This document shows, in pieces, positions 1-8,945 of a stretch of DNA of 64,000 bases. The position numbers and the translations under genes were made by a program. How positions within the stretch are numbered: the stretch's first letter is position 1; every line of letters starts with the position of its first letter. Below the pieces are notes generated by a model. That model had not been told where the DNA came from, did not search any database, and saw nothing but the letters and a program-made list of their open reading frames with translations. This DNA is from JAFGMC01 sp963540515 (GTDB lineage: Bacteria; Pseudomonadota; Alphaproteobacteria; Rs-D84): contig CAUTNA010000003.1 of NCBI GenBank assembly GCA_963540515.1, positions 8,532 to 72,531 of the forward strand, given 5' to 3'.

Positions 1-7
1 TAAAAAT

Positions 8-38
8 AAAGAACCGCAATTTCTTGCGGTTCTTTTTA
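8..38 (-). terminator. Rho-independent terminator of rpsB-tsf
   Basis: A 9-bp perfect stem (11-19 with 24-32) closed by a 4-nt loop is extended by A:T pairs and followed, on the minus strand, by a T-rich run. It lies directly at the tsf stop codon. Because both sides are A/T-rich it could act in both directions. Confidence 0.85.
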
Positions 39-908
39 TTTACCAAGCATTTTATTTACTTCATCTGCAAGATTATCTTCTCTTTTTTGGATTCCTTCTC
101 CAAGTAAATAATAAGCGTATCCTGCAAGCTTACCACCTAATTCGGATAACACTTGTTTAACTGATTTATTCATATCCATTAAAAATGCTTGTTCTTCTAA
201 TACTGATTCTGAATAGTATTTCTTTATACGACCTTCAACCATTTTTTCTACTACATTTTCAGGTTTACCTGATGTTGCACCAGATTCAATAAATACTTTC
301 TTTTCACGTTCTATTGCCTTTGGATCAACTTCAGAGATATTTAAAAATTCTGGTTTGAATGCTGCAACATGCATTGCAACCTTTTGACCAATTTCATCAA
401 TCTTTGATTTTTCTCCATCAATTGCAACTACAACTGCAATTTGTCCCATCATAGGAACTATAGCGTTGTGAACATATGCATAAATATTATCGCCTTCAAC
501 TTTTGATATACGGCGTAAATTCATATTTTCACCAATTGTTGCGATACAATTTGATATTTCATCTTTTGTATCTTCTTGGGTTTTCTCAAAATCACCTTTA
601 TTATCAAGTGCTTTTTTAGCAATACTTGATACAAGAGATTGAAACTTATCATTTTTTGCAACAAAGTCTGTTTCTGCATTAACTTCAATAACGCATCCAA
701 CTTTATCAGATTTTATTGCAGTAACAAGTCCTGATGCTGCAATTCTTCCAGATTTAGATGCTGCTTTTATAATTCCTTTTTGGCGAAGCCAATCTGATGC
801 AGCTTCCACATCGCCATTATTTTCAATAAGGGCTTTTTTGCAATCCATCATACCTGCGGATGTTTTTTCACGTAATTCTTGTATTAATTTTACTGTAATC
901 TCTGCCAT
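36..908 (-). CDS. tsf: Elongation factor Ts
   Basis: EF-Ts is the guanine-nucleotide exchange factor that recycles EF-Tu-GDP in the cytoplasm. The 290-residue protein has the N-terminal UBA-like segment (TSAGMMDCKKAL, about 17-28) and the diagnostic TDFVAKN motif at about 80-86, which contacts EF-Tu. Length is normal for proteobacteria. I start at ATG 908 because AAGGTGG sits just upstream; an in-frame GTG nine bases earlier overlaps that ribosome-binding site. It follows rpsB by 17 bp, the usual rpsB-tsf operon, and ends in a strong terminator. pyrH, commonly next, is absent here, and frr lies 42 kb away. Confidence 0.97.
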   Translation of the reverse strand: MAEITVKLIQELREKTSAGMMDCKKALIENNGDVEAASDWLRQKGIIKAASKSGRIAASGLVTAIKSDKVGCVIEVNAETDFVAKNDKFQSLVSSIAKKALDNKGDFEKTQEDTKDEISNCIATIGENMNLRRISKVEGDNIYAYVHNAIVPMMGQIAVVVAIDGEKSKIDEIGQKVAMHVAAFKPEFLNISEVDPKAIEREKKVFIESGATSGKPENVVEKMVEGRIKKYYSESVLEEQAFLMDMNKSVKQVLSELGGKLAGYAYYLLGEGIQKREDNLADEVNKMLGK

Positions 909-925
909 AGTACCCACCTTATTTT

Positions 926-1783
926 TTATTCAGATTTTTCCATTTTTTCTGCTAATTTTTCTCTTCTTTGGTTTCTTGCTTCAGATATTTTTGACTTTTC
1001 TTTTGATTCTTTTTCTTTTATAGAATCTTCTAATTTATCAGCAGAGTCGCCCATCATATCTAATTCTGCTTTTTTACTTGCAACTCCGCCAAGTCTTTTT
1101 TCTATACCTGAAAGGATTGCATCAACAAAAAGGTCACAATAAAGTTGAATTGAACGAAGTGCATCATCATTACCAGGAACTGGGTAATCAACCATCTCTG
1201 GATTTGCATTAGTATCACATATTGCAATTGTTGGTATATCTAAAATTCTTGCTTCTTTTACAGCATTCATTTCTCTTGGAACATCTATTACAACAGCAAC
1301 TTGAGGAACACCATGCATATCAATTATTCCACCAAAAATTGAACGAAGTTTTTCAACTTCTTTTGTCATTATACCAACTTCTTTCTTTGTCAGTCCTAAC
1401 TTATCTGCATTAACAATATCTGCTTCCATCTTTTTTAATCTGCGAATACTTTGAGACACTGTTGTCCAATTAGTCATCATACCACCAAGCCAACGACTGT
1501 TTACATAAAATTGACCACATCTTTCGGCGGCATCTTTTACAATTTCTTTTGCTTGATGTTTTGTTGCAATAAATAAAACTTTACCACCTGCTGCAACGAT
1601 CGCTTCAAGTGCTACTAAAGCTTTATGTAAAAGAGGTGCTGTTTTATTTAAATTTATAATATGAATTTTATCTTTAACACCATAGACGTATGGAGTCATA
1701 AGAGGGTTCCATCTGCGAGTATGATGTCCAAAGTGAACACCGGCTTCCATTAATTGTTTCATTGTAAATGTTGGCAATGCCAT
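926..1783 (-). CDS. rpsB: 30S ribosomal protein S2
   Basis: S2 of the small ribosomal subunit. The first ~235 residues are a canonical S2, with GVHFGHHTRRWNP near the N-terminus and ATKHQAKEIV in the middle. The last ~50 residues form a Lys/Glu-rich extension beyond the E. coli protein length (241 aa). Such charged tails occur on ribosomal proteins of some alphaproteobacteria. An AAAGGA ribosome-binding site precedes the ATG. It is first in an operon with tsf and is preceded by a long AT-rich leader or intergenic region. Confidence 0.97.
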   Translation of the reverse strand: MALPTFTMKQLMEAGVHFGHHTRRWNPLMTPYVYGVKDKIHIINLNKTAPLLHKALVALEAIVAAGGKVLFIATKHQAKEIVKDAAERCGQFYVNSRWLGGMMTNWTTVSQSIRRLKKMEADIVNADKLGLTKKEVGIMTKEVEKLRSIFGGIIDMHGVPQVAVVIDVPREMNAVKEARILDIPTIAICDTNANPEMVDYPVPGNDDALRSIQLYCDLFVDAILSGIEKRLGGVASKKAELDMMGDSADKLEDSIKEKESKEKSKISEARNQRREKLAEKMEKSE

Positions 1784-2103
1784 ATTTTATCCTTTTTTCT
1801 GTTATTACCTTGTTGTCCTTATCATAAGACCAATAAATTAATTGGACAGAAAACTAAAAGACAACTGTGTTATAAGATATAAAATATCTCTAAGATTGAG
1901 CCTAGAATAAATATATAAAAAAATCAAGAATTTTTAAATGTTTATATTAAATATATTCAAAATAAATTTAAAAATTTGTAATAGAATTTATTACAATACG
2001 AACAGGTATAATTTTATCTTTATTTAATAAATATAATCAATATCATATGAATAAAAATTAATACTTGATATACAAATATACATAGATCTATTTAGATAAC
2101 TAT
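1784..2103. other. Intergenic region upstream of rpsB
   Basis: About 320 bases with no credible gene. It must hold the rpsB-tsf promoter and leader on the minus strand, but I could not identify a convincing -35/-10 pair; TATGAT occurs without a good -35. Possible autoregulatory leader structure cannot be judged by eye. Confidence 0.5.
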
Positions 2104-2190
2104 AAAAAGAATCATCTATCTCAACTTCGCTCACATTCAAAAATTGGTTTGAAATTTAAATAAATCTCAATATATCAGATGATTCTTTTT
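2104..2190 (-). terminator. Long-loop hairpin after the LysM gene
   Basis: A perfect 14-bp inverted repeat (2104-2117 with 2177-2190) encloses 59 bases. On the minus strand the second arm runs into TTTTTA, so it can terminate the LysM transcript that ends at 2199. The long loop is unusual, so a small palindromic mobile element or a structured RNA cannot be excluded. Confidence 0.55.
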
Positions 2191-2198
2191 TTATTAAA

Positions 2199-3353
2199 TT
2201 AATATTTTTTTACAGGAATACTTAAAACTTTATTTACATATATAATATTAGGATTTTTTATATGATTTCTTTGTGCTATTACTGTAAAAAATACACCTTT
2301 ATTTAAGAAATTTTTTGAAATCATCCATAAACAATCCCCCTTCCTAACTTTATAGAAAGTATTATTAAAACCTGTTGATTTTGGCATTGTAAAGTTATGC
2401 TTTATTTCTGATACAATATTTCCTTCACTGTCATGCAATTTAATCAATAAAGTATATCCATTTCCTTCAACTAACTTTTTTATATCTTTACCAATACCAA
2501 AGTTTTTATAACTTGAAACTCTTGTAAAGCCAATATATTCATCATTAAGAGTTATAGAAACTCTAAGTTTTGGAATAGCTTTACCTGTTATAACTATTCT
2601 GCCTGTATCTAAATAATCTATTTTTGATACAATTAAATCACCTTTTGAAATACTTGGTGCTTGAAGTATTTTACTTCCATCTTTTGTGAAAAGTAAAGAC
2701 ATTGCACCTTCATATCCATTTTCTGGTATATAGACAAATACTTTTGCATCAGATTCTTTATTATTTTCACTGATCAAAGTTATTGTATAGTTTCCTGGTT
2801 TTAAATTTTTCTTATTTGTATAAACGAATTCTCCATTTTCATTTGTACGTTCAGTTGCTACTATTTTTTTATTAAGCAAAATTGAAACATTTGATTTAGA
2901 AACCCATCTTCCTGCAACAACTATTACTCCCTCTTTATCTATTCTTACAATATCAAATAAAGGTGCTGTTTCTCTTTCTTCTATTCTTTCAACAGCATTT
3001 TCGATTTTTTCAATTGTGCTTATTTTTTCTACTTCTTTAACTTCGTTTTTTACCATTTTACTTGGTTTTATAAATATTGTCCAAAGAGCTATTAATATAA
3101 CTATAACAACACACAAAATAGGAAACCAATACGCTATAAGACCTGATTGAATTTGGACATTTTCATCATTTAGCTTTTTATTTACTTGTTTCATATCATT
3201 CTCTTTTTTATTAAATATATTAAGTTTTTTTAAAAATTTCCTAGCAGATTCACGTCTCCTTGACATCCAAGAATTTTGCCTTTCTATTGCCTCAACAATT
3301 ATTGTATTTGTTGATCTTTTTACTTTCCCAATTTTTTCATTTTTCTTTGCCAT
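2199..3353 (-). CDS. Membrane-anchored LysM-domain protein
   Basis: A single-pass protein of ~384 aa. A basic cytoplasmic N-terminus (about 70 residues, rich in Arg/Lys) precedes one transmembrane helix at about 71-95. An extracytoplasmic region with two Ig-like or carboxypeptidase-regulatory-like beta segments (around GNYTITLISENN and GYTLLIKLHD) follows. A LysM peptidoglycan-binding domain occupies the last ~48 residues (KVRKGDCLWMISKNFL). This matches a family of alphaproteobacterial inner-membrane LysM proteins of unknown exact role, probably binding the wall from the periplasmic side. I prefer ATG 3353 (MAKKNEK) over an upstream TTG at 3383. TTGACA at 3406-3411 on the minus strand may be its -35 box. 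Confidence 0.8.
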   Translation of the reverse strand: MAKKNEKIGKVKRSTNTIIVEAIERQNSWMSRRRESARKFLKKLNIFNKKENDMKQVNKKLNDENVQIQSGLIAYWFPILCVVIVILIALWTIFIKPSKMVKNEVKEVEKISTIEKIENAVERIEERETAPLFDIVRIDKEGVIVVAGRWVSKSNVSILLNKKIVATERTNENGEFVYTNKKNLKPGNYTITLISENNKESDAKVFVYIPENGYEGAMSLLFTKDGSKILQAPSISKGDLIVSKIDYLDTGRIVITGKAIPKLRVSITLNDEYIGFTRVSSYKNFGIGKDIKKLVEGNGYTLLIKLHDSEGNIVSEIKHNFTMPKSTGFNNTFYKVRKGDCLWMISKNFLNKGVFFTVIAQRNHIKNPNIIYVNKVLSIPVKKY

Positions 3354-3511
3354 ACAATATTTCCAAAATTTATTTTTTGACAAAATTAGTATAAATTTAT
3401 TTCTTTGTCAATGCTTTTATTGATTTATAATTTATAAAGAATATTAAATATTTGTACATTATTATAAAGTTCTCTGAAAACATAAAAAATATTTTAGTTT
3501 TTATTTTAAAT

Positions 3512-3545
3512 AAAAAAAGATCTGATATTTCACAGATCTTTTTTG
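3512..3545 (-). terminator. Terminator of rpsP
   Basis: A 12-bp perfect stem (3513-3524 with 3533-3544) with an 8-nt loop and poly-A/poly-T flanks lies just past the rpsP stop codon. Confidence 0.85.
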
Positions 3546-3565
3546 TAATAAGTTTAAGAATAAAC

Positions 3566-3958
3566 CTATTCTGCAGCTGATTCAGGTACAATCTCTTCTT
3601 TTTGAGCCTGTAATTTTGCTAATTTATCAGCTTTATCTTTAATCTTCATTTTTGTTTTTTCAGACTGTAAATTCTTTTTTGTTTGGTTTGGAATTTCTCT
3701 TTTCTTAACTAAATTTGCATTTGCTAAAAATCTGTAAACTCTATCAGATGCTTTTGCTCCTTTTGATAACCATTCTTTTATTTGATCTATCTTAAGTATA
3801 ACTCTTTTATCACTATCTTTTGCCTGCATAGGATCATATTTTCCAACCACTTCTAAAACATTACCAGAATTACGTGCATTTCTAGAATCTGTTACTACTA
3901 TATGATAATAAGGACGTTTTTTTGTTCCAAATCTTGCCAATCTTATAACTGTTGCCAT
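3566..3958 (-). CDS. rpsP: 30S ribosomal protein S16
   Basis: S16 of the small subunit. The N-terminal ~80 residues are canonical (VIRLARFGTKKRPYYHIVV). The following ~50 residues are a Lys-rich, low-complexity extension, as in many alphaproteobacteria whose S16 is longer than the ~82-residue E. coli protein. The usual partners rimM, trmD and rplS are not beside it; the gene stands alone between its own promoter and terminator. Confidence 0.96.
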   Translation of the reverse strand: MATVIRLARFGTKKRPYYHIVVTDSRNARNSGNVLEVVGKYDPMQAKDSDKRVILKIDQIKEWLSKGAKASDRVYRFLANANLVKKREIPNQTKKNLQSEKTKMKIKDKADKLAKLQAQKEEIVPESAAE

Positions 3959-4073
3959 TTAATAACTCCATAAATAAAAAATACGACCATCAAAAGCGAA
4001 ACTCGCCAATTGATGTTCCATGCATATACCATGCACAGATAAAAAATGCTAATCTATGTGATTTGCAGAAAAC

Positions 4074-4102
4074 ATTTTAAATAATATATTTTATTTTGTC
4101 AA
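4074..4102 (-). promoter_or_regulatory. Strong sigma-70 promoter of rpsP
   Basis: On the minus strand, TTGACA (4097-4102) and TAAAAT (4074-4079) are separated by exactly 17 bases. The predicted start near 4067 gives a ~110-nt leader before rpsP, which could hold translational control. The promoter lies immediately after the stop codon of the upstream gene. Confidence 0.8.
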
Positions 4103-4104
4103 AT

Positions 4105-5154
4105 TTATTTATATTCGCCAATATAAATATTTTTCTTTATAGAAAGGCTTAATAAATCACTTTTATCTTCAATACATTTTGTTGAAATAGGCATATTTGG
4201 ATAATTATTATCTTTGATTTTTATCCCATTCTCAAATACTTCATCTATAGAAATAGTTTTAAATTTTTTATTTACAAAAGATGTCATTACAAAAGTTTCT
4301 TTATTTTCAATAGCATCTACTGCAAGGTCAGAATATTTAACAGATAATAATTTATCTTCTGTATTCATCTTTGTAAGAATTTGAAAAGTATCTAAAATTA
4401 TATTTTTATTATAGATTCCAAGTTTTGATAATTCTCGTGAGATAATTTCTGAAATTTCTCCGGAGTGTCCACGAAGTTTAATTCCACTTGATACAACTAT
4501 AATACCTGAATTTTTACCATTTTTAAGTAAATGTTTAGTAAGCTCTTTTATATCAAATTTTATCTCATGTAATAAAATTGCATCAGCATTTCCAAGAAGT
4601 CCAGAGTAAAGTGCTAAATTTCCATTATTTTCACCAAATGTTTGTAGAATAAAATACTTATTTTGATTTTGTGCTATTTTATTAAATTCAGTGCAAAAAT
4701 CAGAGATTTTATCTATAGTTGAATTAAAACCAATACAGTTTTCAGTAAGTGGAATATCGTTTGTTATACTTACTGGAATGTGAATAAGAGAAACAGAAGA
4801 AAAAACTTCTTTAAAATGATATTCATAAGATAAGGCGATTTTATCACCTAAAACAATAATAGCATCCAAACCTAATTTAGTAATAGATTGTTTTAATTTT
4901 TTGTTAAAATTTGTAATTTCTCCATTTTTTAGAAAAGTTTCTAAAGAAGAATAATTTCCAGATAAAAAACTATTTGATAAATCGAAATTTTTTATAAAGT
5001 CTTTTGAAATTTTTTCAACAGTTCCGTCTATTATTCCGTCAATACCATTTTGAATAACAAATAAATCCCAATTTTTTGTAATATTTAAAAGATTATAAAT
5101 AATAGAATTTATTCCAAAAGAAAATTTATTAAAATTTAGAATTCCAACTTTCAT
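4105..5154 (-). CDS. Degenerate 6-phosphofructokinase-like protein
   Basis: The 349-residue protein aligns by eye with ATP-dependent phosphofructokinase: IPVSITNDIP (126-135) followed by IGFNS corresponds to the PFK segment around TIDNDI, and QTFGENNG to the MGRxxG segment. Catalytic signatures are altered. The TIDND catalytic Asp is Thr131, the nucleotide-binding GGDGS is replaced near VLGDKIAL (101-108), and the fructose-6-phosphate-binding MGR is TFGE. I infer a non-catalytic or altered-substrate paralogue, possibly regulatory. It lies between lptB and rpsP on the same strand; no other glycolytic gene is nearby. A diverged sugar kinase with real activity remains possible. Confidence 0.65.
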   Translation of the reverse strand: MKVGILNFNKFSFGINSIIYNLLNITKNWDLFVIQNGIDGIIDGTVEKISKDFIKNFDLSNSFLSGNYSSLETFLKNGEITNFNKKLKQSITKLGLDAIIVLGDKIALSYEYHFKEVFSSVSLIHIPVSITNDIPLTENCIGFNSTIDKISDFCTEFNKIAQNQNKYFILQTFGENNGNLALYSGLLGNADAILLHEIKFDIKELTKHLLKNGKNSGIIVVSSGIKLRGHSGEISEIISRELSKLGIYNKNIILDTFQILTKMNTEDKLLSVKYSDLAVDAIENKETFVMTSFVNKKFKTISIDEVFENGIKIKDNNYPNMPISTKCIEDKSDLLSLSIKKNIYIGEYK

Positions 5155-5236
5155 ATATTTATAAGACTATTATCAAAATTTAAGAATATCAAGAGAACAA
5201 TACTAAAAATATTAGAGAGTGATAACTATAATAAAA

Positions 5237-5965
5237 TTACATTACAAAGTTTTCACCAAGGTACACCCGTTTTACATCTTTGTCTTTTACAATTTCTTCT
5301 GTTGTACCTTGTTTTAATATAATTCCATTGTGAAGAATATAACTTCTGTCTGTAATTCCTAATGTTTCTCTTACATTGTGATCAGTTATTATAACTCCAA
5401 GACCTCTATTTTTTAGTTGAGACACTAAATTTCTTATTTCATTTACTGCAATCGGATCAATTCCTGCAAAAGGTTCATCCAACAATATAAATTTGGGATC
5501 ATTTGCAAGCGCTCTTGCTATTTCAACTCTTCTTCTTTCTCCACCTGATAGAGCAGTTGCAGGACTATATCTTAATCTAGTAATAGAAAATTCTTCTAAT
5601 AAAGAATCTAGTTTTTCTTTTCTTTTCTTCTTATCCTTTTCAACGATCTCTAAAATTGACATTATATTTTGTTCAACATTAAGACCTCTGAAAATACTGT
5701 TTTCTTGAGGAAGATAACCAATATGGAGTCTAGCTCTTTGATAAAAAGGTAATTTTGTTATATCTTGAGAATTTAAAAATATACTTCCTGAACTTGCAGA
5801 TAGTTGTCCTGTTATACAATAAAAAGCCGTTGTTTTACCAGCACCATTTGGACCAAGTAATCCAATAGATTCACCTTGTTTAACTTCTAAAGATATATCT
5901 TTTATAACAAGTTTTTTTCCATAAAACTTTGATAAGTTTCTAACTTTTAGTATACTATTTTTCAT
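5237..5965 (-). CDS. lptB: LPS export ABC transporter ATP-binding protein LptB
   Basis: Cytoplasmic ATPase that powers LPS extraction from the inner membrane by LptB2FG and transfer through LptC to the outer membrane. At 242 residues it is a normal length. Walker A GPNGAGKT is at 38-45, the signature LSGGE at 139-143, Walker B FILLDEP at 159-165, and the switch His in ITDHNVRE follows. Its ATG overlaps the lptC stop by 4 bp (ATGA), so the two are translationally coupled. lptA, usually between them, is missing here. Confidence 0.95.
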   Translation of the reverse strand: MKNSILKVRNLSKFYGKKLVIKDISLEVKQGESIGLLGPNGAGKTTAFYCITGQLSASSGSIFLNSQDITKLPFYQRARLHIGYLPQENSIFRGLNVEQNIMSILEIVEKDKKKRKEKLDSLLEEFSITRLRYSPATALSGGERRRVEIARALANDPKFILLDEPFAGIDPIAVNEIRNLVSQLKNRGLGVIITDHNVRETLGITDRSYILHNGIILKQGTTEEIVKDKDVKRVYLGENFVM

Positions 5966-6441
5966 AATTTAATAATTAATTCTTTTGTAAATAATTTATC
6001 ACCATTATTAGATATTACATTAACATCACCAAAAAATATTAACTTTTTCTCTTTTATTAAGTACTTTCCTTTTAAAGCTGTTATTTTACTATTTATCTTT
6101 TTATCTTTGTTAAACCTTACAACATTGCCTTCAATATTTTCAATAAATAAAATGTCAGAATTGTTATTTTCTTTATAAGCTTTAGCTATTTTTACATTGA
6201 AAGGTTCTTTATTTTTATCTAATCCAGCAAATGATGCTTCTGTAATTGTTAGTTGATTATTCATAATTTCACCAAGATCAACAAAAGATAGTGGAGTCCA
6301 AACAATTTGTTTTGTAAAAAATATTCCTGCAACAATTGTTGCAACCATAATCAGTCCTGAGCCTGTAAAGAAAAACTGCCAAAGTCTAGCCAATCTTTTA
6401 TACTTATTAAATATAATTATATTTCTGTTTTTTATTGCCAT
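5962..6441 (-). CDS. lptC: LPS export periplasmic protein LptC
   Basis: The 159-residue protein has a cytoplasmic basic N-terminus, one transmembrane helix at about 27-46, and a periplasmic beta-rich domain typical of LptC/OstA-like folds (NQLTITEASFAG, ITALKGKYLIKEKKL). LptC links LptB2FG to the periplasmic LptA bridge. Identification rests on architecture, the LptC-like pattern and tight coupling to lptB. It is transcribed divergently from the secreted-protein gene starting at 6522. Confidence 0.8.
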   Translation of the reverse strand: MAIKNRNIIIFNKYKRLARLWQFFFTGSGLIMVATIVAGIFFTKQIVWTPLSFVDLGEIMNNQLTITEASFAGLDKNKEPFNVKIAKAYKENNNSDILFIENIEGNVVRFNKDKKINSKITALKGKYLIKEKKLIFFGDVNVISNNGDKLFTKELIIKL

Positions 6442-6502
6442 ATCCTCGAAAGTATATATTTGGTATATTTAAAAAGCAATTTTATATTTTTTTGTTTTAT
6501 GT

Positions 6503-6508
6503 TATAAT
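6503..6508 (+). promoter_or_regulatory. Candidate -10 box of the 6522 gene
   Basis: A perfect TATAAT lies 13 bases before the preferred ATG at 6522, implying a very short leader. The -35 position holds only T-rich sequence, so the promoter call is moderate. Confidence 0.45.
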
Positions 6509-6521
6509 ACCCTCAGAGAAA

Positions 6522-7331
6522 ATGTTAAGATTTACTAAGATTTTTATAATTTTACTTACAATGTTTGTATCTGTTGATGTTTTTTCAGCAGTTAAGATAA
6601 ATAAAAAATCTTCTGTATCAACTACAAAATCAAAAGATTCTGGATTAGTTGATAGTGTCAAAGGATCAAGTTTAGTACCTGGAGTTATTGGACTTGTTGG
6701 TTCTGTTATGGATATAAATGCAAAGCAAAAAGCACTCACTGCTAATTGTGTACCTTCAAGTTCAGAGATAAATTTTATAAACAATATGATAAAAGAATAT
6801 GCAAAGTCTGGGGGAAGTAAAGATAATTTGTTATCTGGACATAGTTCTTGCGGTGATAAAGAAAGTTATTTAACAAGTGTAAAACTATTATCTTCTTCAA
6901 AAGTTCCAGAGTGTTATGAAAGTTTTCCTAAATCAGATTCAGCTAAAATTTGGGATGGATATCCTATGGTAAAAACTGCAAAAATGTGTCCAAATGGTGA
7001 TCTTGTTTGTCCAGGTAAAGAAATAACAGTTTCAAATGCTTATGACTTATTTGGGATTATATCTTTCTTTTTTTCTTCAGAAGATTATACAGAAAGTGAG
7101 GCAAGACAAGTTGCTGGTCTCTTAAAAAAGACAGAAGATTGTTCAAAATCATCGCTCGATAGGAAGAAAAAGGAACTTTGGACTAATTTTATAGCAAATA
7201 CAGCTGGAAATATTGGAAAAAATACAAATACTGGAAATATTATACAACAAGTTGGTGCTATTTCTGGAAGTGGTGTTGGAGGAATTCTAAATACAATTGC
7301 TCCAGTTGCTACACAGTTTATGGATAAATAA
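6522..7331 (+). CDS. Secreted protein of unknown function
   Basis: I do not recognise the family. The preferred start at 6522 gives ~269 residues with a clean Sec signal peptide (hydrophobic ~5-21, cleavage after SVDVFSA). The mature part is Ser/Lys-rich and holds about nine cysteines in short spacings such as CPNGDLVC, consistent with periplasmic disulfides. Gly-rich hydrophobic stretches occur near the N-terminus (SLVPGVIGLVGSVMD) and C-terminus (GSGVGGILNTIAPV). An upstream in-frame ATG at 6435 would destroy the signal peptide and sits in the lptC overlap. It is followed by a promoter and an OmpA-type lipoprotein. Confidence 0.7.
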   Translation: MLRFTKIFIILLTMFVSVDVFSAVKINKKSSVSTTKSKDSGLVDSVKGSSLVPGVIGLVGSVMDINAKQKALTANCVPSSSEINFINNMIKEYAKSGGSKDNLLSGHSSCGDKESYLTSVKLLSSSKVPECYESFPKSDSAKIWDGYPMVKTAKMCPNGDLVCPGKEITVSNAYDLFGIISFFFSSEDYTESEARQVAGLLKKTEDCSKSSLDRKKKELWTNFIANTAGNIGKNTNTGNIIQQVGAISGSGVGGILNTIAPVATQFMDK

Positions 7332-7357
7332 TTATTTTGACAAAATAAAGTTTTTGC

Positions 7358-7386
7358 TTTACTGCTTTTACCTTAATTTATATAAT
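7358..7386 (+). promoter_or_regulatory. Promoter of the OmpA-type lipoprotein gene
   Basis: TTTACT (7358-7363) and a perfect TATAAT (7381-7386) are 17 bases apart. The predicted start near 7393 leaves a leader of about 18 nt before ATG 7411. A separate TTGACA at 7337-7342 is too far away to pair with this -10 box. Confidence 0.6.
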
Positions 7387-7410
7387 CGGGCAAACTTGAG
7401 GTTTATTTTT

Positions 7411-8892
7411 ATGAAATTTAAATTAATTTTTATCTTTATTTTGTTTTTATCTTCTTGTTCGAATTTAAAAAATAAGTCGCAGGATAATCTTGATGTGGTT
7501 GAAACTCCAACAGTTGATTATATTGAAAAGTTAGATGTTTATTCTGCAACTCATAAAGATTCTTTTTTAAATCAATTGGCTATGAATTACCGTTCTTATG
7601 CGATTTATAATGCAAGAACAAGTGGTTATCCTGATATTGGTGAGGCTTTTGCGAATAAAGCTATAACTGCATTTTCGGGAGATACTCCTTACCCTGAAAC
7701 TTTGGATAATTGGGATATAGAAGATGAAAAAGCAAAATTTGATTTTATAGTATCTTATAAGAATTTAATGGAGCAGTTAAAAAGAGATGTTTCTATTAAA
7801 AATCCTCCAATTGCGGCAGAAGCCCAAGCAAAATTTGATTGTTGGTTATCCGCTTTTGCGTCAAATCAATTTGCAACTGCTGATGAATGCAGAATAAGGT
7901 TTAATAAAGCTATGAATGCACTTAAGAATGGAGGTAAAATTGTAAAAACAAATACTCCTTCATCTAATATAGTTGAAAATAATAAAGTTGAAACAGTTGA
8001 AGAAATTGAAACAGAAGAAGAACTTTATTATCCAGAGACTGGAAAATATGCTTCTTTAAATAAAAGTGTTAGAAATACAGAGGGTCTTGTTATAGTGAAC
8101 AATGTAAATATTCCTGAAAATTTAATAAATCCAGTTCCTGTATCTCCTGTTGTTTTCAATCAAAATATTTATGGAAATGATAAAGGAAAATCTAATGAAA
8201 ATTCTGATATTAAGATTGTAGAAGAAAAATCATTACAACCTTCTGGTACTACAACGATTGAAACTCTGACAGCTGAAACTGAAACAACTGTAAATTCTCG
8301 TGAAGAAAGTATTTCTCGTGCTGAGTTTATAGATATGATGATGACTATGAGATCTGAGATTGAAGCAATAAATGCCAGACTTGATAAGATGGAAAAAGCG
8401 TCATTAGAGAAAACAGTTTTAAAGGTTCAACAGATTCCACTAGAACCTAAGCAACATGTTATGGAAGAAATTTTAGAGGTAAGATTTGATTTTAATAAAA
8501 CAAAAATAAAACCAGAATATGAAGATCTGATAAAAAAATTGGCAACAGCAACTCAAGAAAATAAAAATATAAAAGTTTCCGTAATTGGACATACTGATAC
8601 CGTTGGAAGTACCTCTTACAATTATGCATTGGGTGGAAAACGTGCTGAGGCTGTTCAAAAAATGCTTATAAAATATGGAATACCTGCTGGTCAAATTGTT
8701 GCAGTATCTGCTGGGGAAAAAGACAATAAAATAAATCTTGGTGATGGTGTTTCAAGCCCTGAAAATAGAAGAGCAAAAGTTATAAAAGAAGTACATTATA
8801 CAGAACAGCCAAAGCAAGAGACTTCTATAAAAATAGAAAAAGAAGTCTGTAATTCTGATAATTGTAAAGTTGAGGAAATAAACTCGAAATAG
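7411..8892 (+). CDS. OmpA-family outer-membrane lipoprotein
   Basis: Starting at 7411 the 493-residue protein has a lipoprotein signal peptide with lipobox ending in FLSSC (Cys16). A helical N-terminal domain of ~140 residues follows, then a long acidic low-complexity linker, a short coiled coil (EIEAINARLDKMEKA), and a C-terminal OmpA/Pal peptidoglycan-binding domain over the last ~120 residues (RFDFNKTKI, GHTDTVGSTSYN, SPENRRAKV). It most likely tethers the outer membrane to the wall. The upstream in-frame start at 7297 lacks a signal peptide and is rejected. No tolB is adjacent, so it is not a classical pal. A GAGG ribosome-binding site is present. Confidence 0.85.
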   Translation: MKFKLIFIFILFLSSCSNLKNKSQDNLDVVETPTVDYIEKLDVYSATHKDSFLNQLAMNYRSYAIYNARTSGYPDIGEAFANKAITAFSGDTPYPETLDNWDIEDEKAKFDFIVSYKNLMEQLKRDVSIKNPPIAAEAQAKFDCWLSAFASNQFATADECRIRFNKAMNALKNGGKIVKTNTPSSNIVENNKVETVEEIETEEELYYPETGKYASLNKSVRNTEGLVIVNNVNIPENLINPVPVSPVVFNQNIYGNDKGKSNENSDIKIVEEKSLQPSGTTTIETLTAETETTVNSREESISRAEFIDMMMTMRSEIEAINARLDKMEKASLEKTVLKVQQIPLEPKQHVMEEILEVRFDFNKTKIKPEYEDLIKKLATATQENKNIKVSVIGHTDTVGSTSYNYALGGKRAEAVQKMLIKYGIPAGQIVAVSAGEKDNKINLGDGVSSPENRRAKVIKEVHYTEQPKQETSIKIEKEVCNSDNCKVEEINSK

Positions 8893-8945
8893 GTTGATTT
8901 AAATAAAAATTATGTTATTTTTATAAGCTATAAATAATAGAAGTT

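Noticed and set aside
3397..3591. Minus-strand frame between the LysM gene and rpsP
   Set aside because: It overlaps the rpsP 3' end and its terminator, and its composition follows AT-rich DNA, so it is not a real gene.
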